Assembly (NCBI GenBank): GCA_047639475.1
Contig: JBLIOD010000009.1
Coordinates: 1-64,000, forward strand
DNA length: 64,000 nucleotides
DNA from: JAAELZ01 sp047639475
GTDB lineage: Bacteria; Pseudomonadota; Gammaproteobacteria; Arenicellales; Poriferihabitantaceae
Reading direction: 5' to 3'
This document shows, one piece after another, positions 7,805-15,916 of the stretch. Both the position numbers and the translations under genes were made by a program. Within the stretch, counting starts at the first letter, position 1; every line of letters begins with the position of its first letter. Below the pieces are notes generated by a model. That model had not been told where the DNA came from. It searched no databases and saw only the letters and a program-made list of their open reading frames with translations.

Positions 7805-9235
7805 ATGAACCACCAACCATCTGCATTGATACTCGCCTTACAACAGCTGCTAGGCGAGCAACATGTTTTTCAAGAAACCCAAGCGCTCTCTCCTTTCTTG
7901 GCCGAAAAGCGCGCGCGTTTTAGCAGTAGTTGCCTGGCAGTGGTCAGCCCTGCCAGTACTGAAGAAGTGAGTGATTGCGTTAAATTATGTGCTGATCACC
8001 AAGTATCCATTGTCCCCCAAGGGGGAAACACCGGCCTAGTGGCAGGCACCGTTAGCCAGCCAGAACAAATTATTTTGTCTACGCGACGATTAAACAAAAT
8101 TCGCGAAATTGATGTTGAAAATTATTCCATCACCGCAGAGTCTGGAGTTATTTTAGAAAACATTCAAAATGCTGTTAAAGACCAAAACCGCTTCTTCCCC
8201 TTAAGTTTAGGTGCTCAGGGGAGTTGTCATATCGGTGGAAACTTGGCTACCAACGCAGGAGGCATTAACGTATTGCGCTACGGCAACACCCGAGACTTAT
8301 GCTTAGGCATCGAAGTCGTAACCGCGAACGGAGATATCCTTTCTGATTTGACCGGTTTGCGTAAAAACAATACAGGCTATGATTTAAAAAACTTGTTTAT
8401 TGGTTCTGAAGGCACATTGGGCATTATAACGGCCGCCACTTTAAAATTATTTCCCACACCTAAATCGTCTGTCACCGCCTTGGTGGCCTTACCAAACCTT
8501 GAATCAGCAAATAAACTGTTTGGCGAGCTACGCGAAGCCAGTAGTGATCAAATTAGTACCTTTGAATTAATTCCGCGTCTTGCCGTTGTGTTGACTGAAC
8601 AATACTTTGCGCAGCACGTTGATCCGTTTGAGTCAGATCACCCTTGGTATGTGTTAACGGCACTACATGCGAATGCAGCAGACTTTCCGCTAACCAGTTG
8701 CTTGGAAAACACCCTCGAGAAAGGGCTTGAACAAGAATGGGTTAACGACGCCGTCATTGCACAAAGTGAAGCTCAAGCACAAAAGCTAATACTGTTTAGG
8801 GAACACCTTGTGGAAACACAAGCTAAGCAAGGCGGTGCGATATCACATGATGTCTCTGTGCCTATCTCACGAATTGCTGAATTTATTGAATGCGCTAATC
8901 GGGAAGTGATCAAAGCCATTCCTGGTGCTCGGCCCTATCCTTTTGGTCATTTTGGTGACGGCAACATTCACTACAATGTACTGCAGCCTGTGGAAACAAC
9001 CAAAGCAGAATATTTTGAAAAAGCCGAAATGCTTAACCAGCTCGTTTACAAAATTGTGGATCAATTTTCCGGTTCTTTCAGCGCTGAACACGGTGTGGGC
9101 TTGTTAAAAATAGGTGAAATGTCTCAATATAAAAACCCCACTGCGCTAGTGACAATGCGCGCTATTAAAATAGCCTTAGACCCGGATAACCTATTTAACC
9201 CCGGCAAGGTTATTCCTGCGCAAACGTCAGATTAA
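7805..9235 (+). CDS. FAD-linked 2-hydroxyacid dehydrogenase (D-2-hydroxyglutarate DH/GlcD-like)
   Basis: 476 residues with an N-terminal FAD_binding_4 (PCMH-type) domain (about 45-220; PQGGNTGLVAGT, NAGGINVLRYGNTRDL, LFIGSEGTLGIIT) and a C-terminal FAD-oxidase domain (HFGDGNIHYNV about 382, SFSAEHGVG about 425). This architecture covers D-2-hydroxyglutarate dehydrogenase, glycolate oxidase GlcD and D-lactate dehydrogenases. The HFGDGNIHYN and SAEHGVG motifs are shared by all of these. No glcE/glcF partners adjoin it, which favours a stand-alone D-2-hydroxyglutarate or D-lactate enzyme delivering electrons to an acceptor. Its end overlaps the convergent pdxH end by 4 bp. Confidence 0.88.
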   Translation: MNHQPSALILALQQLLGEQHVFQETQALSPFLAEKRARFSSSCLAVVSPASTEEVSDCVKLCADHQVSIVPQGGNTGLVAGTVSQPEQIILSTRRLNKIREIDVENYSITAESGVILENIQNAVKDQNRFFPLSLGAQGSCHIGGNLATNAGGINVLRYGNTRDLCLGIEVVTANGDILSDLTGLRKNNTGYDLKNLFIGSEGTLGIITAATLKLFPTPKSSVTALVALPNLESANKLFGELREASSDQISTFELIPRLAVVLTEQYFAQHVDPFESDHPWYVLTALHANAADFPLTSCLENTLEKGLEQEWVNDAVIAQSEAQAQKLILFREHLVETQAKQGGAISHDVSVPISRIAEFIECANREVIKAIPGARPYPFGHFGDGNIHYNVLQPVETTKAEYFEKAEMLNQLVYKIVDQFSGSFSAEHGVGLLKIGEMSQYKNPTALVTMRAIKIALDPDNLFNPGKVIPAQTSD

Positions 9236-9879
9236 GGAGACAACCGTTGGATTTTCCAGACCCCCTCAGACATTGAATAGCTAAATCGGTCATGCAGCCG
9301 GTTTTCTCGCCCTTGCCAAAACTCGATGCGCTGCGGAACCACATTAAAGCCGCCCCAATAAGGTGGCAGTTCAACCTCTTTTCCTTCAAATTGCTCGATG
9401 ACCGCTTGCTCACGCGCCATCAGTGGTTCACGACCATCAATCACTGAGCTCTGCGCTGAGGCCCATGCGCCAATTTGACTACCTCGTGGACGCGAACGAA
9501 AATAAGCCAGAGAATTCTCTCGACTGACCTTACTGGCGGTGCCCTGAACAATCACTTGCCGGTGCAGACTGATCCATGGAAATATTAAGCTGACCTGATC
9601 ATTCTCATCAAGCTCCTGCCCTTTACGACTCTCATAATTAGTGTAAAACATAAAACCGTGCTCATCGTAGGACTTCAATAAAACTGTACGCTGAGACGGA
9701 TGCCCATCTGGGGTTGCCGTCGCGACAATCATCGCATTAGGTTCAAAACTGCCCGTCTCAACGATCTGCTCAAACCAAGTCGAAAATAACGGCCACGGCG
9801 CTTCCGGCATACCGGCTAAGTCTAAGCCTGAAGTTGAATAGGATAGCCTTAGCTTTTCAATGTCTACCGATGAGCTCAT
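9232..9879 (-). CDS. pdxH: Pyridoxamine 5'-phosphate oxidase
   Basis: The 215-residue protein has the standard PdxH length. It oxidises pyridoxamine/pyridoxine 5'-phosphate to PLP using FMN. Seen: the N-terminal LRLSYSTSGLD segment, MIVATATPDGHPSQRTVLLK, FMFYTNYESRKGQELD, FPWISLHRQVIVQGTA, SRPRGSQIGAWAS and the C-terminal EFWQGRENRLHDRFSY ... WKIQRLSP. Convergent with the preceding dehydrogenase. The region upstream (9880-9993) must hold divergent promoters for pdxH and mltD. Confidence 0.97.
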   Translation of the reverse strand: MSSSVDIEKLRLSYSTSGLDLAGMPEAPWPLFSTWFEQIVETGSFEPNAMIVATATPDGHPSQRTVLLKSYDEHGFMFYTNYESRKGQELDENDQVSLIFPWISLHRQVIVQGTASKVSRENSLAYFRSRPRGSQIGAWASAQSSVIDGREPLMAREQAVIEQFEGKEVELPPYWGGFNVVPQRIEFWQGRENRLHDRFSYSMSEGVWKIQRLSP

Positions 9880-9993
9880 AATTTTTTCTCTATAAAAACG
9901 AAATTCTATCGCAGATTATGCCTCACCAGCTCGCTTAGATTTAGCTATAATTCGCGCCAGAAATACTAGTCACAACTTCCAATCTCAAAAACC

Positions 9994-11406
9994 TTGAAGT
10001 CACTAAGCCATTACCTCGTAATTATATTCGTCAGCTTCATCATGTCGGCTTGTTCTACGACACCCAAAGAACCGACGGTAACGCCTCAGAGCAGCGAACA
10101 AACAGCACCCACTAAAGTAACGCCCGCATCAAACTCTGAAAGCAGTAACGCTAAAGTTGTAACGAAGACCATCGCTACACCCGTTGTAGTGAAGCCGGCA
10201 ATCCAACAGCCCAAAGACTTGTGGCAACGGCTACGCGAGGGCTTCGCCTTGCCTGAACTCGACACTAAGCGGGTGGCCTATTACGAACGACAATTCACTG
10301 CCAAGCCAGCATTCATTGAAAACATCTTTACCCGGGCCAGTTGGTTTTTACCCAGCATAGTTGATGCGGTACAAGACAAGGGCTATCCGATGGAAATAGC
10401 TTTACTGCCCGCCGTTGAAAGTGCGTTTAAACCCGATGCGAAGTCTCATTCTGGGGCTTCAGGACTGTGGCAATTTATCGGTAGCACCAGCCGTATTTAC
10501 GACATGCATGAGAATTGGTGGTACGATGCCAGAAGAGACCCTGATCTATCTACCGCCGCTGCCATTCAATTCTTGGGTGAATTAAATGTGCGCTTTGACG
10601 GCGATTGGTTTTTATCATTTGCGGGTTACAACGCTGGTGGTGGCAACATAGAAAAGGCTATTCGGCGTAACAAGCGCAACAACCAGCCCACCCACTTTAG
10701 CGCACTTAAGTTACGCAAAGAAACCGCACATTACGTACCTAAATTAGTGGCGTTTCGAAATATTATTAGAGACCCTGCGAAATACAATATCACTTTACCC
10801 AAGATGCCAACGTCTCCTGCCATAGCGGCATTTGACGCAGGCTCTCAGATTGACCTCAGTATTTTCGCATCCAGCCTAGGGGTTGACCAGAAGGTAATGC
10901 GCTTTCTAAATCGCGCCTACAAACACGGCGTAACACCGCCAGACGGACCCCACATCATCCAATTACCCGTTGCCAAACTCGCCATTGCCAAGCAAGAGCT
11001 TAATTCGCTAGGCGATTCAAACAAAATGCAATGGGCACACTATCGAGTGCAGTCGGGCGATGTATTAGGCCGCATCAGCAGTCAGTACAATGTGTCAGTT
11101 GCTGCTATTAAACGGACCAATAAGCTGAGTTCCAATTTAATACACCTCGGTCAAATACTGCTTATTCCGGTTATCGGCGACAAAGGGTCGACAAAAGTTG
11201 CTAAGACAAGCACCGCAAATTCAACGCAAACTGGCGACTTGAGTACAGAAAAAGTGACCCATTTGGTTCGCAAGGGCGATACATTGTGGCAAATCGCTCG
11301 ACGTTATGGGGTCAAGGTTGCGCAACTTTCCTCTTGGAACAAAATCAGCTCGTCGCAAACGTTGCGTTTAGGCCAAAGATTACTGATCTATCCCAGATCT
11401 TCTTAG
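9994..11406 (+). CDS. mltD: Membrane-bound lytic murein transglycosylase D with two LysM domains
   Basis: 470 residues starting at TTG; no ATG is available and the TTG begins a good lipoprotein signal (hydrophobic core then MSAC, cysteine about residue 20). A low-complexity Ser/Thr/Pro linker follows, then the SLT catalytic domain (about 115-260) with the catalytic glutamate in PAVESAFKPDAKSHSGASG, plus LWQFIGSTSRIYD and SFAGYNAGGGNIEKA. Two LysM modules (about 345-392 and 422-468) bind peptidoglycan. It cleaves glycan strands to 1,6-anhydro-muropeptides from the periplasmic face of the outer membrane. MltD-type proteins often carry two to four LysM units. Confidence 0.95.
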   Translation: MKSLSHYLVIIFVSFIMSACSTTPKEPTVTPQSSEQTAPTKVTPASNSESSNAKVVTKTIATPVVVKPAIQQPKDLWQRLREGFALPELDTKRVAYYERQFTAKPAFIENIFTRASWFLPSIVDAVQDKGYPMEIALLPAVESAFKPDAKSHSGASGLWQFIGSTSRIYDMHENWWYDARRDPDLSTAAAIQFLGELNVRFDGDWFLSFAGYNAGGGNIEKAIRRNKRNNQPTHFSALKLRKETAHYVPKLVAFRNIIRDPAKYNITLPKMPTSPAIAAFDAGSQIDLSIFASSLGVDQKVMRFLNRAYKHGVTPPDGPHIIQLPVAKLAIAKQELNSLGDSNKMQWAHYRVQSGDVLGRISSQYNVSVAAIKRTNKLSSNLIHLGQILLIPVIGDKGSTKVAKTSTANSTQTGDLSTEKVTHLVRKGDTLWQIARRYGVKVAQLSSWNKISSSQTLRLGQRLLIYPRSS

Positions 11407-11416
11407 CCTAAGATTC

Positions 11417-11872
11417 CTACGGGCATAGCTGCATGAGTATTGCAGACTCACGACTACCATCGCCGTTAGAATAATACGCTTTGCGTTCGCCTACTCGAGT
11501 AAAGCCCAACGTCTGATAAAGCTTTAATGCCACGGCGTTAGACTGTCTAACTTCTAGGTACAGATTTGTTACCCTGTCTACTCTCAATGTGGCGAGCAAT
11601 TGCGTTAATGCTTGAGTTGCGTAGCCTTTGGATTGAAACGGTGAGAACACCACGATGTTTAATAACTCAGCTTCGTTCAAGTCCTGCCCAAGTATTTCCA
11701 TCACAATCATACTTCCCACCCATTCCGCACCGTACATAATCGCAATGCATTTGTGCCCTGCGTCAAAACTGGATAATACATTTTTAACCGACCAGGGGTA
11801 GGCAGAACTCGATTGCTCCAGGGCTGACAAGTTCTCCAGCTCATGACACACAATGGGCCGCAGATGAATCAC
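11417..11872 (-). CDS. rimI: Ribosomal-protein-S18-alanine N-acetyltransferase
   Basis: A GNAT protein of about 151 residues beginning at GTG 11872. The frame is open further up to 11908, but the GTG overlaps the TGA of the upstream gene as GTGA, the classic coupled arrangement. Seen: SSAYPWSVKNV, the acetyl-CoA-binding VVFSPFQSKGYATQAL, LEVRQSNAVALKLYQTLGF and GERKAYYSNGDGSRESAILM, matching RimI, which acetylates the S18 N-terminus. The upstream partner is HolD-like, the same order as holD-rimI in Escherichia coli. Its end is convergent with mltD. Confidence 0.88.
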   Translation of the reverse strand: MIHLRPIVCHELENLSALEQSSSAYPWSVKNVLSSFDAGHKCIAIMYGAEWVGSMIVMEILGQDLNEAELLNIVVFSPFQSKGYATQALTQLLATLRVDRVTNLYLEVRQSNAVALKLYQTLGFTRVGERKAYYSNGDGSRESAILMQLCP

Positions 11873-12516
11873 TGCGATAAATTGATTGCTTCTTGCAGCG
11901 CGCCCCAAACATCACGTTTTAATTTCGGCTGTTCTATCAGTTGAGCCAAGCTGGGCAATGCCAGCACAGGCGTAATAGTGGGCCCGGTTTGCTGTGGCAA
12001 TAGCTTGTATAGCGACATGGCGGCTTTATCAGGGAAGGCCATCTTTGTGGCTGCTTCACCCATCAGCAAAATCAAATTTATTCCACTAGATTGCAAACCT
12101 TGTAACCAAATCGCTCTATCTTCGTATTGCACTGGTGCTAACGAGAAAAAATCTATCGCCTTCAAAATATTATTGAATAAACGAGATTGCTGAGCATCTT
12201 CTTCAACATCATTCGCTAACACGAACACCCAATTCAGTCCTGCAGCCGCTGACGCCACATTGGCTGAAACAGTTACCGCGCTAACATCAAACGACGGGGC
12301 TGCTTCCAATACGGGCGTTAAAGGCTGCGTAACTGGGGGGGCAATTTTACGTGTCGGCTCGGGGATAAGCTTCGGGCTAAGTCCCTTTTCCTGCACTGGC
12401 ACTGTCGCCTCTGTTGCGCGATTTACTTGTTCTGGCGCTGCTGTATTTCGCTCAATTGGCTGGCGTAGGCGCCACTGCGTGACGCCCATTTGAGCCAATA
12501 TTTGGTCCTTATCCAT
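11869..12516 (-). CDS. holD: HolD-like DNA polymerase III psi subunit
   Basis: 215 residues, longer than the 137 of E. coli HolD because of a Pro/Ala/Thr-rich, low-complexity insert (about residues 20-90). Two segments fit HolD: the N-terminal ILAQMGVTQWRLRQP, corresponding to the clamp-loader/chi-contacting start of psi, and the C-terminal LPSLAQLIEQPKLKRDVW. Between them is a Rossmann-like stretch (NWVFVLANDVEED, INLILLMGEAATKMAF). HolD bridges the chi subunit to the clamp loader. The 4-bp overlap with rimI repeats the enterobacterial holD-rimI operon and supports the call. Sequence similarity alone is weak, as is typical for this fast-evolving protein. Confidence 0.65.
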   Translation of the reverse strand: MDKDQILAQMGVTQWRLRQPIERNTAAPEQVNRATEATVPVQEKGLSPKLIPEPTRKIAPPVTQPLTPVLEAAPSFDVSAVTVSANVASAAAGLNWVFVLANDVEEDAQQSRLFNNILKAIDFFSLAPVQYEDRAIWLQGLQSSGINLILLMGEAATKMAFPDKAAMSLYKLLPQQTGPTITPVLALPSLAQLIEQPKLKRDVWGALQEAINLSQ

Positions 12517-12536
12517 TTACTGGTTAGTTGGGGTGA

Positions 12537-14084
12537 CTAAATCGCATTACTCAGTTGAGGGTGCGCTTTCTCATCCATCGTAAATAACTTGTTCAGCGCA
12601 TTGATGTAAGCTTTTGCCGACGCCTGCACTATATCAAGATCAGTACCATGGCCGTTAACGACTCGCCCATCTCGTTCCAGACGAACACCTACCTCACCTT
12701 GGGCATCTGTGCCCGTGGTGATGGCGTTTACCGTATACAAAAGCAATCGCACATCGGTGTCTACTAAGTTCTTAATCGCTTGGAAAGTCGCGTCTACAAC
12801 CCCATTGCCAGTGGCAATTGCAGAGCTTGATGCGCCATCTATTTCGATCTCTAAGGATGCTTGTGAAGTAGCGCCAGATTCGGTGCTTGCAGACAAGCTT
12901 AAAAGTTTAAACTTCTGGCTTTCTTTTTCTGTCGCAACCGCAGACACCAAAGACATTAAGTCGTCATCAAAAATATCATGCTTGTTATCAGCCAAATCCT
13001 TGAACGCAACAAATGCTGCATTTAGTTCTTCATCGCTATCAAACTTCACGCCCAATTCATTCAAGCGATCGTTAAAGGCATTACGGCCAGAGTGTTTTCC
13101 AAGCACCATGCGATTGGCAGCCCAACCCACATCTTCCGCTCGCATAATTTCGTATGTTTCACGGTTTTTAAGCACACCATCTTGATGAATACCTGCTTCG
13201 TGAGCAAAAGCATTGATGCCCACGATAGCCTTGTTCGGCTGAACAGGAAAACCGGTCACACTAGACACTAATCGACTAGCGGGCACCAACTGAGTCGTAT
13301 CAATATTTGTTTCACATGGAAAGAAATCAGAACGAGTGCGTACTGCCATTACAATTTCTTCCAATGACGCATTACCCGCGCGTTCCCCCAAACCATTGAT
13401 GGTGCATTCAATTTGTCGTGCACCATGCATCACAGCCGACAAGGAGTTGGAAACCGCTAGGCCTAGGTCATTATGACAATGGACAGAAAAAACGGCTTTA
13501 TCCGAATTGGGCACACGATTGATAAGGTCACCTATTAACGCACCGAACACTTCAGGGACGGCATAACCCACCGTGTCGGGAATGTTAACAGTGGTAGCGC
13601 CTGCAGCAATCACTGCTTCGAGCACTCGGCATAAAAAATCAGGGTCCGAGCGCCCCGCATCTTCAGGCGAGAACTCGACGTTATCTGTATAATTTCTTGC
13701 CTGTTTTACCGCTGCCACCGCACGTTCGATCACTTGATCAGGTTCCATTCGTAACTTCGCTTTCATATGAATTGGCGAGGTTGCTATAAAGGTATGTATG
13801 CGGCCCGACTCGGCAGGCTTAAGTGCTTCACCAGCTCGTTCAATATCGCCCGGATGTGCTCGCGCTAAACCGCACACCGTGCTGTTTTTTACTTCCCTAG
13901 CGATCGCGTTTACCGCATCGAAATCTCCTGGGCTTGCAGCGGGAAAACCCGCTTCAATCACATCAACACGCATTTTTTCTAGCAAACGCGCAATCTGCAT
14001 CTTCTCTTCTAAGGTCATCGATGCACCGGGACTTTGCTCGCCGTCACGCATCGTTGTATCAAATATAATTAACTGGTCACTCAT
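12537..14084 (-). CDS. leuA: 2-isopropylmalate synthase
   Basis: 515 residues, the usual length of the bacterial LeuA1 type. It condenses acetyl-CoA with 2-oxoisovalerate, the committed step to leucine. Seen: TTMRDGEQSPGASMTLEEK at the N-terminus, VIEAGFPAASPGDF, NIPDTVGYAVPE, the metal-binding SVHCHNDLGLAVSN, NGLGERAGNASLEE and AFAHEAGIHQDGVLKN. The C-terminal ~120 residues form the LeuA_dimer domain that binds leucine for feedback inhibition. The gene is preceded by a leucine-rich leader peptide, so it is also probably attenuated. leuB, leuC and leuD are not in the window. Convergent spacing to the holD-like gene is 20 bp in the same direction. Confidence 0.97.
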   Translation of the reverse strand: MSDQLIIFDTTMRDGEQSPGASMTLEEKMQIARLLEKMRVDVIEAGFPAASPGDFDAVNAIAREVKNSTVCGLARAHPGDIERAGEALKPAESGRIHTFIATSPIHMKAKLRMEPDQVIERAVAAVKQARNYTDNVEFSPEDAGRSDPDFLCRVLEAVIAAGATTVNIPDTVGYAVPEVFGALIGDLINRVPNSDKAVFSVHCHNDLGLAVSNSLSAVMHGARQIECTINGLGERAGNASLEEIVMAVRTRSDFFPCETNIDTTQLVPASRLVSSVTGFPVQPNKAIVGINAFAHEAGIHQDGVLKNRETYEIMRAEDVGWAANRMVLGKHSGRNAFNDRLNELGVKFDSDEELNAAFVAFKDLADNKHDIFDDDLMSLVSAVATEKESQKFKLLSLSASTESGATSQASLEIEIDGASSSAIATGNGVVDATFQAIKNLVDTDVRLLLYTVNAITTGTDAQGEVGVRLERDGRVVNGHGTDLDIVQASAKAYINALNKLFTMDEKAHPQLSNAI

Positions 14085-14168
14085 GGCCTACGCCCTTATT
14101 TTTAGTTCAATGGGAGTGCTGGTTTTAAAAAACCAACTGGTACAACAACAGATTATGTGGGGGGGGGT
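14085..14168 (-). promoter_or_regulatory. Putative leuA attenuator region between leader peptide and leuA
   Basis: Immediately 3' of the leader stop (reading the minus strand) is a run of nine C residues (14159-14167). A TGGTTTT-TT-AAAACCA hairpin (14120-14135) follows. An additional CTGCGC-TTG-GCGCAG hairpin (14175-14189) lies over the last leader codons. These could form mutually exclusive structures depending on ribosome stalling at the leucine codons. I do not see a textbook GC-rich terminator followed by a U-run, so the exact mechanism is unresolved. The run of nine identical bases could also be a slippage site. Confidence 0.4.
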
Positions 14169-14273
14169 TTATTTCTGCGCCAAGCGCAGCAGAATCAGTG
14201 CAGATAATAGCAGCCCGTTTGCAGCACTGGCGTGCGCAAAGCTGGTAACAAATGTGTTTGTATGGGCGTTCAT
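14169..14273 (-). CDS. leuL: Leucine-rich leader peptide of leuA
   Basis: A 34-residue frame starts at ATG 14273 and ends TAA 85 bp upstream of leuA. After an ordinary N-terminus (MNAHTNTFVTSF) it has seven leucines in eleven codons (LLLSALILLRL, encoded CTG CTA TTA ... CTG ... CTG CTG ... TTG). Such clusters of the end-product amino acid directly upstream of a biosynthetic gene are the hallmark of ribosome-mediated attenuation, and leuA is the gene expected to have one. No strong ribosome binding site is visible, which lowers confidence. A longer overlapping minus-strand frame (14125-14310) has no such pattern and looks spurious. Confidence 0.65.
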   Translation of the reverse strand: MNAHTNTFVTSFAHASAANGLLLSALILLRLAQK

Positions 14274-14410
14274 CTGGCTGAAGTCTAACCAAGGCCTGTT
14301 TGAAAGGCAACCGATTTATATTGCGAGCATTAGCATCAATAAAATCGAGACATCAATAAGCCTCAGGCTATAAAATAAAAACCGTAAAAATCAGCCTTGC
14401 TAACTCATCT

Positions 14411-15016
14411 ATGAAACTCTACGGACATCCCGATTCGGGCCATGCCTTTAAAATAAAGTTCTGTTTATCAGCTGCAGATTTTGAACATGATTATGAAGTG
14501 ATTGATATCTTCTCGCCGCGAGAAACACGTAATCCTGATTTCGTCTGTCGCTCCAAGTTTTGCGAAGTCCCCTTACTGGTAGATGGCGAACAGTCATTAA
14601 TTCAATCTGGCGCTATCTTGACCCATATCGCGCAAAAGCACCAACTATTCGGGGGCGAATCTGAAGCAGTGATGCAGCATTGCCTGCAATGGTTATTGTG
14701 GGAAGCCAACAAAATCGGCATGTGTCTGCCGCAACTAAGAGCGCATCAAAAATTCTCGGACTCGAAATTAGGTGAAGGCGCTAAGCAATGGCTAGAAAAC
14801 CGCTATACCCACGATGTAGGTGTACTCAACAACGAACTACAAGACGGCCGCCCATTTATACTGGGCGATTCAGTCACTATTGCCGATTTTGCGCTAAGCG
14901 GTTATTTATTTTTTGCCGACGAAGCTAAAGTGAATGTACCTAGTCACGTAGATACTTGGCTGAGCACCTTATCCAAACTTGAAGGATGGGCGAAACCGGC
15001 TGACCTACTCGCTTAG
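14411..15016 (+). CDS. Glutathione S-transferase family protein
   Basis: 201 residues with an N-terminal thioredoxin-like domain (MKLYGHPDSGHAFKIKFCL; SKFCEVPLLVDGEQSLIQSG, the cis-proline and glutathione-contacting Gln/Ser) and an all-alpha C-terminal domain (ENRYTHDVGVLNNELQDG, FILGDSVTIADFALSGYL). The GDSVTIADF motif is the conserved N-capping box of GSTs. Substrate cannot be assigned; the serine/tyrosine usage at residues 8-10 suggests a beta- or theta-like bacterial class. Its 3' end overlaps that of convergent prmB by 12 bp. Confidence 0.85.
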   Translation: MKLYGHPDSGHAFKIKFCLSAADFEHDYEVIDIFSPRETRNPDFVCRSKFCEVPLLVDGEQSLIQSGAILTHIAQKHQLFGGESEAVMQHCLQWLLWEANKIGMCLPQLRAHQKFSDSKLGEGAKQWLENRYTHDVGVLNNELQDGRPFILGDSVTIADFALSGYLFFADEAKVNVPSHVDTWLSTLSKLEGWAKPADLLA

Positions 15017-15916
15017 AGATTGATTGGCTTGCCTAAGGTCGCTGCCAGAAATCAGAAACAAGGCCATAGCCTCATCATCGGTACTCAACCAGGTAAACTG
15101 ATGGTTAGGGTATTGATCTTCTAGGTCTAACGCGGCGGTGCCTACTTCAACAATTAGCACGCCCTCGTCAGTCAAATAATCAGGCGCCTGCCTTAACAAA
15201 CGATCAACAATATCTAAACCCAGATCACCACCGCGAAACGCCATATCCGGTTCACGCAAATATTCCGCCGGCAAAATTTCCATTCTATCGTTAGAAATAT
15301 ACGGCGGGTTCGAGCAGATTAAGTCGTACTTTCCTTCCACGTCACCGAACAAATCCCCTTCAAAGACACGCACTCGGTTTTCCAAGCCATGACGCTCAAC
15401 ATTCATTTGTGCAACTGCAACTGCATCTGCTGATAACTCGGTGGCATCAACATCCGCCTCTTCGAACGCATAAGCTAAAGCGACGGCGATACAGCCACTA
15501 CCTGTACATAAATCTAACGCACGCTTAACTTTATTGGCATCCACCCAGGGTGCGAATTGTTCTGGAATCCATTCGCCAAAATAAGACCTTGGCACAATTG
15601 CGCGCTCATCGACATAGAAACGGTGCCCCGCAAACCAAGCTTCTTTTATCAAATAAGCCAACGGCTTTTGGGTTTCTATACGTTGTTTTATCAATTCACT
15701 GATTTGTGCTAGCTGCACTTTACTCGGCACCACATCCCAATCAAATTCTTCCTGCCCAATGTCTTGGTCGGTTGCATACAAAACCAACCACGCTGCTTCT
15801 TCCCATGCGCTGGTGGTACTGTGCCCAAAAAATAGGTCAGCATTTTCTAATAGCGCTTCGATTTCATCGACAAGCGGTTCAATGTGGATATTGGGTGTTA
15901 GTTGTACTGAAGTCAT
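15005..15916 (-). CDS. prmB: 50S ribosomal protein L3 glutamine methyltransferase
   Basis: 303 residues, normal PrmB length. It methylates a glutamine of ribosomal protein L3 with S-adenosylmethionine. Seen: an N-terminal helical recognition domain, AIVPRSYFGEWIPEQF, the SAM-binding ALDLCTGSGCIAVALA, and the catalytic CSNPPYISNDRMEILP, whose spelling separates PrmB from the release-factor enzyme PrmC. The start ATG overlaps the stop of the nuclease lipoprotein upstream by 4 bp (ATGA), so the two are translationally coupled. prmB more often neighbours aroC; that gene is not here. Confidence 0.93.
   Translation of the reverse strand: MTSVQLTPNIHIEPLVDEIEALLENADLFFGHSTTSAWEEAAWLVLYATDQDIGQEEFDWDVVPSKVQLAQISELIKQRIETQKPLAYLIKEAWFAGHRFYVDERAIVPRSYFGEWIPEQFAPWVDANKVKRALDLCTGSGCIAVALAYAFEEADVDATELSADAVAVAQMNVERHGLENRVRVFEGDLFGDVEGKYDLICSNPPYISNDRMEILPAEYLREPDMAFRGGDLGLDIVDRLLRQAPDYLTDEGVLIVEVGTAALDLEDQYPNHQFTWLSTDDEAMALFLISGSDLRQANQSLSE

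Noticed and set aside
14125..14310. 61-codon minus-strand frame overlapping the leuA leader
   Set aside because: Less well supported than the leucine-cluster frame; the residues (QLCARQCCKRAAIICTDSAA) show no pattern.
13798..14373. 191-codon plus-strand frame antisense to leuA start and leader
   Set aside because: Entirely opposite strand to the conserved leuA N-terminus; composition is not protein-like and it has no family motif. The leader peptide on the minus strand explains the region better.
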